64,000 nucleotides of DNA from Aulostomus chinensis (Eukaryota; Chordata; Actinopteri; Syngnathiformes; Aulostomidae). Made by a program: the position numbers and the translations under genes. Below are positions 15,053 to 26,208 of this stretch, in pieces. The DNA is taken from contig JBBMOA010000017.1 in NCBI GenBank assembly GCA_037954235.1, positions 14,912,027 through 14,976,026 of the forward strand, read 5' to 3'. The notes under the pieces are model-generated. The model searched no databases. It saw only the letters and a list, made by a program, of their open reading frames with translations, and was not told where the DNA came from. Numbering within the stretch: position 1 is the first letter of the stretch; each line of letters opens with the position of its first letter.

Positions 15053-17557
15053 AGTAGATATGACAACAGGAAAGTGCGAAGCCTCATAAGGTTATTAAAA
15101 AGAGGAACACAGAGGTGGAGGGGGCAGCGAATAATGAGACTCATGTTGACTGCTGAGTGGAGACTCATGTTGGGACTCATGCTGGGTAGATGAAGCTGCT
15201 TTGACGGTCGCCGCTGTTTTAATGGTGTTTTGCAGCTGTTTTGACGGGATATTTGGATAGCGTACAGTCACTGATGAGGGAGTAGATACGAGGCAGCTGC
15301 AGCGGGATCAGGCTTGTTGATTTTGTGTCACCAGCGGTGAGTGTTGGCTTCCTGTTTTTGTCAAAAGAGTGCTCATTTGAACCTAAACCATGATGTGTTT
15401 CTAACCATAACTAAGTGTTTCTGCCCTGAAACCAAACCAGAGATTGCTAAAAATGTGTTGTTTTGGGTTGGAACAAATGACTTATATAGCAGTACCGGTT
15501 AGAGGACTGTGCTCAGCACTTTGAGAGAAAGATGTGTTGCTGAGACAGTTATTTCCTCCTGATTCGCCAATATGGAAAATCCCAAAAAAATTTCGAGACA
15601 TATGGCCTGTAAAAATTCGGTCCAAGATTTGTTGCTTAACATGTGGCTTTAAGCAAAACAAAAACAACAACAACTGGTCATAATCTGACACACTGACAAA
15701 ATGAATCCCATCAACCATTAAGAGCACAAACAATATTTGTGCTGAAGCAATCTAACCCTGTAACAGGCTGTTATTTGTTTCATATGTTTTTTTAACCGAG
15801 CAACTCAGAAAACACGGGGAACAAGGCTTCATCAGATGAATACCACAACGTCTTTGAAGTGTTTTATGTAACCTGCAAACCCTCAAAAAACCAGAGTATT
15901 AATACCCCTCAGGCCTGAAAATAATGGTGTACAGCTACTGTAGGAAGTAAACTAATTAGCCGGACATTCTTGCAGTTGTTGTTGTTTTTTTTGTTAGGAT
16001 AAAAAAAGAATCTACCTTCCAGGCTCTTTATATACAGGCCCATTAAATGACCTCAACATGTAGGAAGATTGACAGAGGAGCGTTTCCTGCGGTTGCTAAG
16101 CTATGATTGAACAATTGTTCTTCGGGGGATGGCTTTAGTGAACTCTGTTTAATTACGAGGCTGTTTAGCGCCTACTCCTGGAGTGATCAGTGCTAAAAAT
16201 AGACCCTTATTTCCTCATAATTAGCACTTTGTTGCCATAGCTCCCAGACCATAAAGATGTTGCAGAAAGAGACTGAGGCTGCCTATAATGCAACCACCTG
16301 CGGAAGCAACAGCATGATGACATAAACTGTTTTTTTTTTTTTTTTTAATGAGGCTTTGCTTTGATTACGAGCGAGATGTCATTAAAAAAAAAAAAATTGA
16401 AAAGCAAAAAAAACCAAAACTAATAAGAAAAAAGTAGCACATCGTGTTCACGCTAAACACTCCCGCCTGGTGTGTATTCCCCTGTTCTCTCAACATGCAT
16501 CCATCAAATGAGAGTAAACTACGAAGTGGTCCTGCTGTGAAGAGCTTGACCTCTCCTTCAACCCAGCTATGAAAATTATCTATTAATAGAGATGTGTGAA
16601 GCAGAGTTGCATCTTCATCACTTAAAGGCTTTCTCTCTCTCTCTCTCTTTCTCTCTCTCATTCTCTCTATTTCCCTCTTTTAATATATAAATATATTTGT
16701 CTATCCACTCTCTTAGTTGATGTTAATATCACAGTGTAAACTTTATTTTGATTGATCTACATTTTAAGAAACAAACTGTCTAAGCACACAAATGAAACCC
16801 AAAGACATGAAAAGTCTTCAAATCGTCTCGGAAAGCTGCTAAAAATAGAACACAGCGGGACTAAGAATGGCAGATTTTTGTTTTTTTCATCTATCTTGTG
16901 AAAACACCTCCCGTCTGATTGGTCTGAGGTGATTCCTATTTCCTCTGGATGTTAACAACATTCCAAATCAAAATAAGGGTACGTTTCCACTATCTCAAGG
17001 CCACAGTGTATCTTTCTCAGAAAAGCAATTGCTGAAAAAGCTGACAATAGAGCAGAATGGTAATGAACTCTTGGAGATGAAAAGGTTGGTGTGCCGTTGT
17101 AACATACTTCAAAATAAGCCTCCACCAAGGAGACCAGGAGATTTATTTTTTAAAAGGGACAGTCAGCGCATGAAGAATGCACAGTGAGATAACATAATTG
17201 AATTTTTTATGCAACCAGGAACATAGATGGTCTTGATATAGCCCAGGAAGCGGTGGCTTTTTTCTTTTTTAAAGTGTGTTTAATAGAAAAATAATCTAAT
17301 TTTTGAACTTTCACTCAATATCCAGCAACGTGCACAGTCACAACCTCTGGCTGCACCTCTCCCTTGTTCATTTATCACTTACATCAGTTTATTTGTTTAA
17401 TCTGAACCATCTGGACTGCAATAATGAAGATTTAGTTCATAACATCTATTCATTTTAAGTCCTAATTGTATTGAATCTTGGCCTGTTGTATTGTCCTGTC
17501 TTCTGGCACCAAAGTAAGCTTAAGTGGATTTTCTAATTTTGTTAGAATCTCCAGAAG

Positions 17558-17602
17558 AGGGGCGAGGTTGGGGGGTGGAGGGGTGGTGGTGGGGGGGGCT
17601 GG
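17558..17602 (+). repeat. G-rich tract with quadruplex potential
   Basis: Several G runs of 2-8 separated by 1-3 bases (GGTTGGGGGGTGGAGGGG, then GGTGGTGGGGGGGG), on the non-template strand relative to C14orf132. Confidence 0.6.
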
Positions 17603-18067
17603 TTAATGTTGGTAAATACAGATGGCTCAGTTCACGGTGAAGCTGTCAACCACTCCCTCCATCCTCGTTCTTTCCCTCCCATCCATCTTCTCTTACAGAA
17701 GAAGAGATGGACAACCCTGTCAGGTAGAATGACTCAGAGCCACGGCTTCACTGAATAAGTGGGTGAGTAATGAGAGAGGCTGATGGCCTGCTGCGAAAAG
17801 ACTCAACATCTGAGGTGAGAATACGGACACAGATCAACGTCACCTTTTGAAGTGTCCAGATATGAGAAGGGTTTAAAGTGAATAAACATACAGAGGATCA
17901 ACTTTAAAAACCAGTCTTAAGAAGCCTGTCCGTGCGAATGTAGTGTTCCTGCAAAAAAAAAAAGTGTCAAAGGTTGACTCCAGAGGGTCGGCATGTGTTT
18001 GACGGACACAGGATCTGATGCTGTTTGTGAAAGGTCCATCAGCTGAAGCCCATCTGAGACTGGCGAA

Positions 18068-18445
18068 ATGCCCAAGATGGCTCCCGAGCCTGTCTACAAC
18101 GCATCAAACTTGACCTCAGCATCTGATAGTATGAGCCGGAAAGACACTGACTCATTGTTCAAACTAGAAAGCACTCAGAGAGCGTGCACCTCTGCCAAGG
18201 AGGCTACGTGCAGGGAGACTAGGAACACAGCATCATCAGAATCTGCTCATAAATGTTGTTTTGAATCACCAATACTAGCACAAGTGACCCAGAACATGTT
18301 CTGTATGCTCTCTGAGAGTAACACTTACGCCTCCATCCGCTGTACAGCATCTAGACTACAGACCTCAGATTCCCCGATGCCAAAGCGTTCTTCTTTTAAC
18401 CGTTTACCAACGCCACTACTAGCTCTTCTCTGCCATTGGCCTTGA
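18068..18445 (+). other. 125-codon open frame of doubtful coding value
   Basis: Ser/Thr-rich frame without domains inside the C14orf132 intron. The stretch at 18165-18225 (AACTAGAAAGCACTCAGAG, CACCTCTGCCAAGGAGG) resembles a motif I associate with an old repeat family, which would explain the openness without coding. Confidence 0.15.
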
Positions 18446-21400
18446 ACAATCCTCAGGATCCAAGATCTGAAATTTTGTCAGATCACCTCCAAAGCTGAAT
18501 CACTTGTTCCCTGAAATGTTCACTACTTTCCCCCCGAATTTCCATAAAGTCCACCGATTAGTTGTGGAGAAGGAACAAACAGACAAACACTAATTTGAAA
18601 CAATTAGGAATTAATATCTAATTCTTATTGTTTTGACCGATATTGCAAAATGATTCAACTATTAGAAGGAATCATATTTCGCTTGCCATTATTCAGCAAA
18701 TCTTTTTTTTTTTTTTTTTTTTAAGTCTGTAGAATATCATTTGCGTTGTGGGACATCTCTGCAGCACAACAGTTCATCCAGAAGCGTTATGTCACACACA
18801 TTTTACCCTTTTGCACATGCAGGTGATCACGTTACCTCCTCGGGGGACGGAAATAATGATGTACACAGTCAAATCTCCAAAGATGTGCATGCAGGATTAA
18901 CCATCCGAGTATTTGGCTTAAGTTCTGAAACATTTTCCAAGTCGGTCGAATTTGAGTTCTGTAAAAATTGAAACTAGAAGGCTCGCTCCTCCATGACCTC
19001 AATCTTTTCCAACCATCAAACTCTGACACGGGTGCCGTTAAGCCAATAACCTGCACTTTTAACAGAGTTCTCACTGCATACTGTTGTCGTCTCCGCCCCG
19101 ACACGTCTGCACCCACTTCCCTCACCCCATGAGGAGGGCCTTCTGGTGTCAGTTCAAAACACTACACGGATTCAAGAAGCGCTCATTTGAGGTTTCTAGA
19201 CTTCAGTGTATTCTTACACACAAATCCGTAATCTATGGTCTCGGCTATGATTTTTTTTAAAGTATTCTACTCCATTCTAAGCACGAAAGTCTTTTATTTT
19301 TCAGTAAAATTACCGTAATCAATTCAACTTGGTTCTACTTTATTATCTCTCTGTTTATTCTTCTTAGTCTCTCCGTGATTGAATTTAAGAAAGTTAAAGG
19401 ATAAATTACCTTCAATTTAGGATTCCAAAGTTCCACCATCACCCATTAATCCATGTTTTGTCATGCTGGAGGGTGCCGCTACTTTCAGCCTAATGAAGTA
19501 TGCCCTTTTCAATTCTTACCAGTGACGCATCGCTGCCAAATGCAAATCCTTTACCAAACACAAAAGCGTGCGGCTTGTTCTGTGGAGAGCTATTTAACAT
19601 GTTTCTGATAGTCGACAAAGACATTTCAACAAAAGGAGGAGTGACAAATGCAGCGAAACGAAGCCTAATTGTGGTACCATACTGGACTGGTTTTCCTGAT
19701 GAATTTTCTTGTCTTTTACAAGTTTATCCTAAATACCCAGTCTTAGTTTCTTTAAGACATCAAGGAAGATTTATAGACGTAATGAGCTTCGTACTCTCTT
19801 ACAGTATCCAGTATTAATGACCTGTGCATCCTCCCAACGCCCCAGTTGAAGCTCTTTTAAGAGTCTGACTTCTTTCAAAGGAATTCTCCCTGTCTGTCTG
19901 AATGAACGGTTCTTACGTTCGTCATCCTGTGAAGACAAAGTGACGGTGAAGTTTGCAGGTGAGAGAACCATAATGTGATAAATGGACCAAAAATACAAAA
20001 TACAAAATTCTTCCAATGTGAAGTCCATTTTCAGAACTCTAGGGACAATTTCCTGACTTCACTTACAATCTCCATTATAGAGGGCTCAGGGCTCTGGAAA
20101 TCATTTCACCGGTAAAATTACTCATTGCATTCCTGAGGAGAAGATATTGCTGGATACTTCTCACAAAAAGTGTGACCTGAAGAGCGGCAGGGAATGAGAA
20201 TAAGCTAATGAGATCACGGTGAAATGGAAGCAAAGCGGAGCCTCATCTAAACCAGGTTAGAACTATTGCATCAATCAATTTTTGTCACCCTGCACTACCA
20301 CCAAACCTGCTACCAGCAGCTGGTCCCCACCTTCAACTGTTTTAGGAGCATAAGAAAGACATGCATCAGTTCAAGTATGGGCATCGTATGATCAGGACCA
20401 AATAAATTCACCACCCTTTTCAGTCCTGATCTGCGCTGTCTCTGCGTCGTTCTGTTCCTTCAACTGTGTTCCCTTCTTGCACAAACTGCTTCTTTTCAAC
20501 TTTACTGGCTGCGTGTTTCTCATGCTGCAGATCAGTTTAGGGAGAAAAACCCCCCACATATAGGCTTTGAAGCCCTCCCTGCTCCGGCTGAGTGGTTTCA
20601 CAGTGACATTCATCCATCAGCAACCTAGACAGTAACTTCTTACGGCTGTCACTGCCCTGTCATTGGCTACTGCTACACTTTTACTTAAGAAAAACTGCTC
20701 CGTATTGTTTATTTCAATCAACACAATTGATTATTTTACCCATAAGAAGTTTTCAAAATTAAACTAAAACTGACCATCTATGGTTCCCCTCCGGTGACGG
20801 TAAAGAAGGTTGCGCAAGTCAAAGCCAAAAGCTGTGTGTTCAGACTGGGCCCATGCTTCGATGCATTTCTTTCAAGGGTACGTGATTGAAATAGACTTTG
20901 GAGTCGTTGGTTTAGTCTGGCCTGTGTAACGGTAATTGGCAGCAGAGATAATGTCATGAATGCTCTAAAAGCAGCTGCACATAAAATGGCATAAAAGTGG
21001 ATGGCACCAGACAAACCATGAGACGCCAGTGAGCGAGACAGTGGGAGGACAGGAAGAACACAAAATCAGCTCCTGATGAAAACAGACCCACAACTCGTGT
21101 TGTCGGTCGAGCTAAAAAAGAAAAAGAAAAAAAGAAAAAAAAAGGAAGTGTATTATCAATATGATATATGTATATCCAAGGTGACGACGTGTATCTGTAT
21201 TAAGTGAAACAATAAATCAATTCAATCATCTAATTGAATTCAATTAAAATGCAAATCTTGTGTGACTGTGCAGAATTAGTCTGAACACTGCATTCAGTCA
21301 TCATTTACTCCAAATTCTGGTTAAATCAATATGAATTAATATTGTCATTAACAATTTCTTTTCATGTAAAATTGTATCATACGTATATTCATTATATTCA

Positions 21401-21695
21401 CCATGACAAGCCTCTCACTAATTAGGAATGATCACGTTAGAATGATCCTCCCGACTTGTATTGCCACCGGAACAAACAGTACCACAACACCAACTCGGTT
21501 AAATCTCATTTGAAATGTTTAGATGCATTTCTGTTTTTTGCCATAAAGGAAAGATTTGATGTTATTTGTCTTTATAGATGAATTGTAAAGAGCGTCAAGT
21601 GAACTTGTTGGCCTGCCACGCCCATGGGATCAATTCACAAAATATCAAAATAAAAAGTTAAGTGGAGCCGACGTGCAGGAGAGGGAGAGACTTAC

Positions 21696-21719
21696 CTGCG
21701 CCATGAATAAGAGATCCAT
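21696..21719 (-). CDS. C14orf132: C14orf132 orthologue, first coding exon (8 codons)
   Basis: On the minus strand ATG GAT CTC TTA TTC ATG GCG CAG reads MDLLFMAQ and is followed directly by the donor GTAAG (21695-21691). Human C14orf132, from memory, begins MDLSFMAAQ, so the match, the donor position and the phase-0 junction onto IPVMTGAFMD (acceptor at 396) all agree. The start context is strong, with A at -3 and G at +4. The exon is too short for ORF-based gene finding and would normally be missed. It lies 21.3 kb from the rest of the coding sequence. The exon continues upstream into a 5' UTR of unknown length in purine-rich (plus strand) DNA. Confidence 0.88.
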
Positions 21720-22130
21720 ACTGTTGCTCAGTTCAAGAAGGCACTCAATGACAGAAGGAGCCCTGCGTGCTGTTTTCTCTTCTCCGATGGAGCATTTGTC
21801 TTGTTCCTCTACACGGGGCTTTGCAAGTTGTCGGACTTCACGTGAGGATCATTGTCGAAGATGGCGAATTAGAACAAAACGGTGGAGGAGGGGAGAGAAA
21901 GAGAGAGCGAGAGAGAGAGAGAGAGAGAGGTATAGGAAATAATAATAACAGGGGAGGAAACGAAAAGAGCAGAGCAGACGGAGGGATGAAGAGATGCGGA
22001 TGCGGGAGACAGCGTGAGAGAGAGGCGGTGGAGGAGACTGTGCAGCTGGATTGTCACATCATGGGAAGTCCCCCCCCTTCCTCTCTCTCCCAGTCTCCTC
22101 TCTCTCCCTTTCTCTGTAACCACCTGTCTC
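21720..22130 (-). promoter_or_regulatory. C14orf132: Probable 5' UTR and promoter region of C14orf132
   Basis: The 400 bp upstream of the start codon are purine-rich on the plus strand, hence CT-rich on the sense strand, with a (GA)n run at 21899-21929. CpG dinucleotides are more frequent here than in the neighbouring AT-rich DNA. I see no TATA box in the sense orientation, so a dispersed TATA-less start is likely. The exact start site cannot be read from the sequence. Open frames across this stretch (such as 21767-22264 plus) are low-complexity by-products of the GA repeat. Confidence 0.45.
21899..21929 (+). repeat. (GA)n tract in C14orf132 leader region
   Basis: GA units with one GC interruption. 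On the C14orf132 sense strand this is a CT tract just upstream of the coding start. Confidence 0.9.
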
Positions 22131-23688
22131 TTTATCTATCCATTTTAGCATCTTTTTTTTTCTTTCTTTTCTTTTTTGTCTGTCCTTCTACTCTGTCCAA
22201 AGACAGAAGCACCAATTACCTTTTGCTTCTTTGTTTGCTTAAAATCATGTTAAACAGTCATTAATTAAGGGAAATACTGCTGCCAGAATTACTAATGCAG
22301 GACTTTTAAGATGCATGTAAACATGTCAGTCGCACTGAAATCCTACTTTTCAAGGTTTGATTAAGATGCATTAATGTTAATCACTCCAGCATGTATGAGC
22401 TTCCATCAACTGGAAACTATCCTGGTGGTCTGTGCATGTTCCGTGTGTCCGCTACAGTCTTTAACCCAGAAGTTGAATGGTTAAAGGTGGGGTATCATCA
22501 CAGCGGGGGAAAGTAAAGCGAAAACCACTTATTTCTGAAAAAGACAAGGAGGCAAACTTTATGTAATCTCGACTGTAGGAGTTATCAGGTGAACTGAGAG
22601 AAACCTGACCACCACGTACAGTTCGGAAGGCAGATTTATGCTGATAAATGGTTACTGTATACTGAAGTGAAAGCAGTCCGGTTAAATAGCTGTCTGCAAA
22701 TGTCTATGTAAACACATTGATCCTAAATGTGGCACTCAGGGTTGGCAAAGGTCTAAACCAGCCTTTGGGCGAGGATTGGCTAGAGTATAACTCCAGGAAA
22801 AATTTGATTTATACTTCAGTGTCGCGGCCTAGATTTGTGACGGCTGTATTCTGCTGGAATTACACTGTCGAAACACTAGTTGGCAGCAGGGCCTCAACGC
22901 CACTTCGCCACTTTCCATGCTTCAAAACAAGAAAAGAGGATCCGAGCGAATATGTCAACCATCAGTTACATTTGCTCTTTTCCAATAATCATCTGCTTTC
23001 TGTCACTGTCAAGTCAGTGCTTAGAGAATTCATGGTGAGAAAATGGGAGTGATGTCAGATGTTGACCTTTTAATTATTTCAATTACACCCTCTGTGCAAA
23101 GTAGGGGGAGAAAAAAAATGTATATTTGGGCAATTATGTTGGGTCTGGTGCTAAACATCTGCACCAGACCGACTGCGCGTACATGGTAGTCGTATTTAAT
23201 AGTGACAGATTCTATATAGTCTGTAATGAACATGATACACAAGCATGTCAGATATCAGCTGCCCACGGTGGGATTTCTGCCAGCAGGCTGCTGTCGGAAA
23301 CTGTTCCAACATATTTCAAATCACATTTGATCACGTAAGTTTTCAGGCCTGTGCTTTTTCTTTACGACCATTCTGCTATGTGAATCCTGTGATCGTCTGT
23401 TGCTTTTGACTCTCGCTAGGTTGTGGATACAGGAAACACAAGTTTAAAACAATAACGTGTCTCTTCTACTTGACAGATAGGTCTGGCCAGCATGCATGTC
23501 TACATATATAACTGCTTAAACATCCATTCATATAATCTTAAAATTAAAAGGCCCTACACGTGCGCACCTCAGGATTGGTCAATAACCCATCTACCCGCTT
23601 GTATCTTGATGAGACTATCTGCATTTAGTGCCCAATAAAAAGTGAAGCAGGCGAGCATCCATGGTGGCGAATAATTGAAAGGTATGGA

Positions 23689-23706
23689 TGCTGCTGCTGC
23701 TGCTGC
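23689..23706. repeat. (TGC)6 triplet repeat
   Basis: Six perfect TGC/GCA triplets in intergenic DNA. Confidence 0.9.
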
Positions 23707-23954
23707 GAGGCTCACCAAAGAGACAATCCTAGGCGGAGGGTACAGAGAATATGGATCACAGCTTATATTGTTCCTGCTGAGCTAATCATATGTTTAGCCA
23801 GACACAAACTGGGTTAAAAATGGAAAAAGGTAGGAAAAACATATTTACATTCAATTCTAGGCACGTTTTATTTTTTTCTTTTACAGCGGTGGAGATGAAT
23901 ACATATGACCCATAACACCCATGACCCTCTTGTACAGATCTATTAGGATCTATC

Positions 23955-24191
23955 ATGCCCTTTAACTACCGCCTGGCTAAGCCATCTGTTGAGGCATTGG
24001 TGACCCTCCCCAGGAGGGAGAAGACCCACGGCTGGGTGCGATATATGGAATTACTCCTGAAGCTCTACTGGCTGCCACATGGATTGTATTCTTACACCAT
24101 TGCCTCCTGGGATTATTTTAAGATGACCATTTTTGACACTGTGCATCAGATGTGTGACACAATCATCTCCCTCTCTCGCTTCAGTTCCTGA
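23955..24191 (+). other. Unexplained ORF-like block (78 codons)
   Basis: The frame reads like protein in composition (RREKTHGWVRYMELLLKLYW, then LPHGLYSYTIASWDYFKMTI) and the sequence on either side, to about 24.6 kb, is GC-richer than its surroundings. I recognise no domain, and no splice sites frame it well. It may be a decayed transposon or a gene remnant on either strand. Confidence 0.2.
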
Positions 24192-26029
24192 CACTGACAC
24201 ATTGTTGGCCGGGGCGAAAGCTATGTGAACAAGCTTGATCCGCAAGTACAAGATTACCTGAACAGTAAACTCTTCTTCCCTGTCCGGCTTCAGGCAACCT
24301 GAGAATACAAATGCAGAACCCATTTGTTAGTTGCCTTGGTTCAGCCCGGGTGCAAAAAATAGTCCTGCGTTTTGTTGAGAACTGCTACGCACCAGCTGTT
24401 TACTTCACCCTGGAGTTTGGTACTCGTGTTTGACTGCACCAGACACCCTAATTACCCTTACTGGGAACCAGTGAGGGGGTTTCAAAGCTTACCCTGCCTC
24501 AGTCTGAGCCATTAGGGCCTTTGGTAGGATGTAGGTACTGAAGAAGGGGATCATCTTTACAGCGCTGCAGGTGGATCACACCTTCACACCGTCTCTCCTG
24601 GTGCCAAGACCCCATCGCCTACGTGCAAGAGGATGATTATGGAGGTCAGCACTACAGATCGGCAGTGTCAGCCTAAAATTTATGTCCCACATCTCTGCAA
24701 GCTTAACCATGAATTTTGTAAAGTGAATACACAGCTTTCCTGTTGCATTATGAATTCAGTCATTAACTCAAGCATTTTTCTTCAATATTTCTGTTTGTAC
24801 TTCAATAAATGCAGAACTTGCCTTTCCTGTCGACGGTGTTTGCCATATTTATCACAGCAGATCTTCCTGTGGAGATTCAAGAGTTGCCTGAGACATCTTC
24901 AATTCTCTATGAAGCCATTTATAAAGGATCTTCAACTGGTTAGACTATTCTAAAAAAAAAATTGTTATAACCCAAAACAAGCTAAACTTCAGCCAGCCGA
25001 ATCAATGTGACCAAGTCCAATCCTAAGCATCCCGTTTTGCGTCCTCACTCTGTTGGAGGGCCCTCTCAGAGGAGCGGAGGCTGTGATTTTAGATCAGTTC
25101 GAACCCCAACAGGAGCACAACAGGTGTTTGAAAGTTCACACTTAAAAATGAATGCATTTATGAGCAGGTCAAACCTTTGCCTTGTGCATTTTAGAGCCCA
25201 TCCACCGCTTCATTAAAACCCTGTGACCTCAAACTAATGATGCTCTCTTGAATTAACTCAGCCGGCAGAATAAGGTACGCTGCTATTATTCATTGGAGAG
25301 GATCGTCAAAAAGGTAATTAACAAGCACCACTTACAGTGGGAAGGTTGATTCATTTAATGGTGACCTTGTCTTCCCTGTGAATGCTTAAATTCTTTTATT
25401 GGATAAAGAACACCAGACTCGACATACAAAGCAGTTTCAAAGACATTGAGTATTGTTCGGACAGCTTGTCCTTAAATATTCTTTGTTGAGTATTTTCACG
25501 TATCCCACGCATTTAAAAAAAATGTGTTTCCCTCAAAGATAAAATGCTCCTGCCGTGTCACTGTGGAGAAAAATATACGACAAGCGGATAGGATAAAGAA
25601 CATTTGGCAGTAATTGACGATGATCCTGTGGTGGAAAATATGAATCGGTTCTGGGTCACGCTCTTACGCTTGACCTCAGCTTGTGTTTTTGATGGTTTAA
25701 TCTTTGCCTTCGCGGGGATGAAGCAGATCTCCTGGATCAGCAGTTCAGACTCTGTCGTCCTGTCTGTTTTTGTGCTGAGCAGGCAAACCCTGCATGGAGT
25801 TCAATCCTCCAGAGGTGGAAATTCACTTCACTCCCATTCACTGCTTTACTCACAGGTTTTAATAACTAATCTGTCAGTTTCTTTATTAACCTCCTGAAAA
25901 GAATTATAGGTCCCCTTTAGCTTTCTATAACTCACGGGAGGGACCATTCACAGTTAAGTTACTTCTAATAGTCATTGTTTTTTATTCACTCACTGGCATT
26001 CACTTTATTTTGCAGGAGTGGCCTGATCA

Positions 26030-26208
26030 CATTCCCACCTGGAAGCTGCTCTGATTTCCCCATCTGTTGGCCGCTGAACCAGGTTACGTTCGGGGTCTGG
26101 CTCATCAATGTACCCACCCAGATTTCTCCTGCAAGTCTTGGGGATTGAGCTGGCGACCCTCCAGCCCTGAGCTTGCTTCTCTGACCTTTAGGCTATCACT
26201 GCCCCCCA
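26030..26208 (-). mobile_element. Decayed tRNA-derived SINE
   Basis: On the minus strand the element begins GGGGGCAGTGATAGCCTAAAGG (A-box region, first 20 bases typical), followed by GAGAAGCAAGCTCAGGGCTG and a degenerate B box (GGTCGCCAGCTCAATCCCC), then a diverged body. Order and spacing match fish tRNA SINE heads. No clear target duplications were found, so it is old. Confidence 0.6.

Larger units (their letters stand above)
396..21695 (-). other. C14orf132: Single 21.3-kb intron of C14orf132
   Basis: Bounded by GTAAG at 21695 and a pyrimidine-rich acceptor ending TAG at 396. Contents: (TG)n/(CA)n tracts near 2.0, 2.3, 2.6, 4.6, 7.6 and 12.0 kb, a 75-bp (AT)n tract at 7.8 kb, several A or T runs of 12-20, a CTCF-like motif at 15.04 kb and a G-rich tract at 17.57 kb. 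A 125-codon open frame at 18068-18445 has no recognisable domain. I see no other exon with both splice sites and coding character, and no RNA gene. Confidence 0.8.

Noticed and set aside
19500..19817. 105-codon plus-strand frame inside the C14orf132 intron
   Set aside because: No domain, no splice sites, AT-biased composition like the flanks.
21767..22264. 165-codon plus-strand frame over the C14orf132 leader
   Set aside because: Runs through (GA)n and pyrimidine tracts (poly-RE and poly-F/S), opposite to a supported 5' UTR.
25094..25112. B-box-like AGTTCGAACCCC
   Set aside because: No A box at the right distance and no tRNA cloverleaf, so no tRNA gene or clear SINE.
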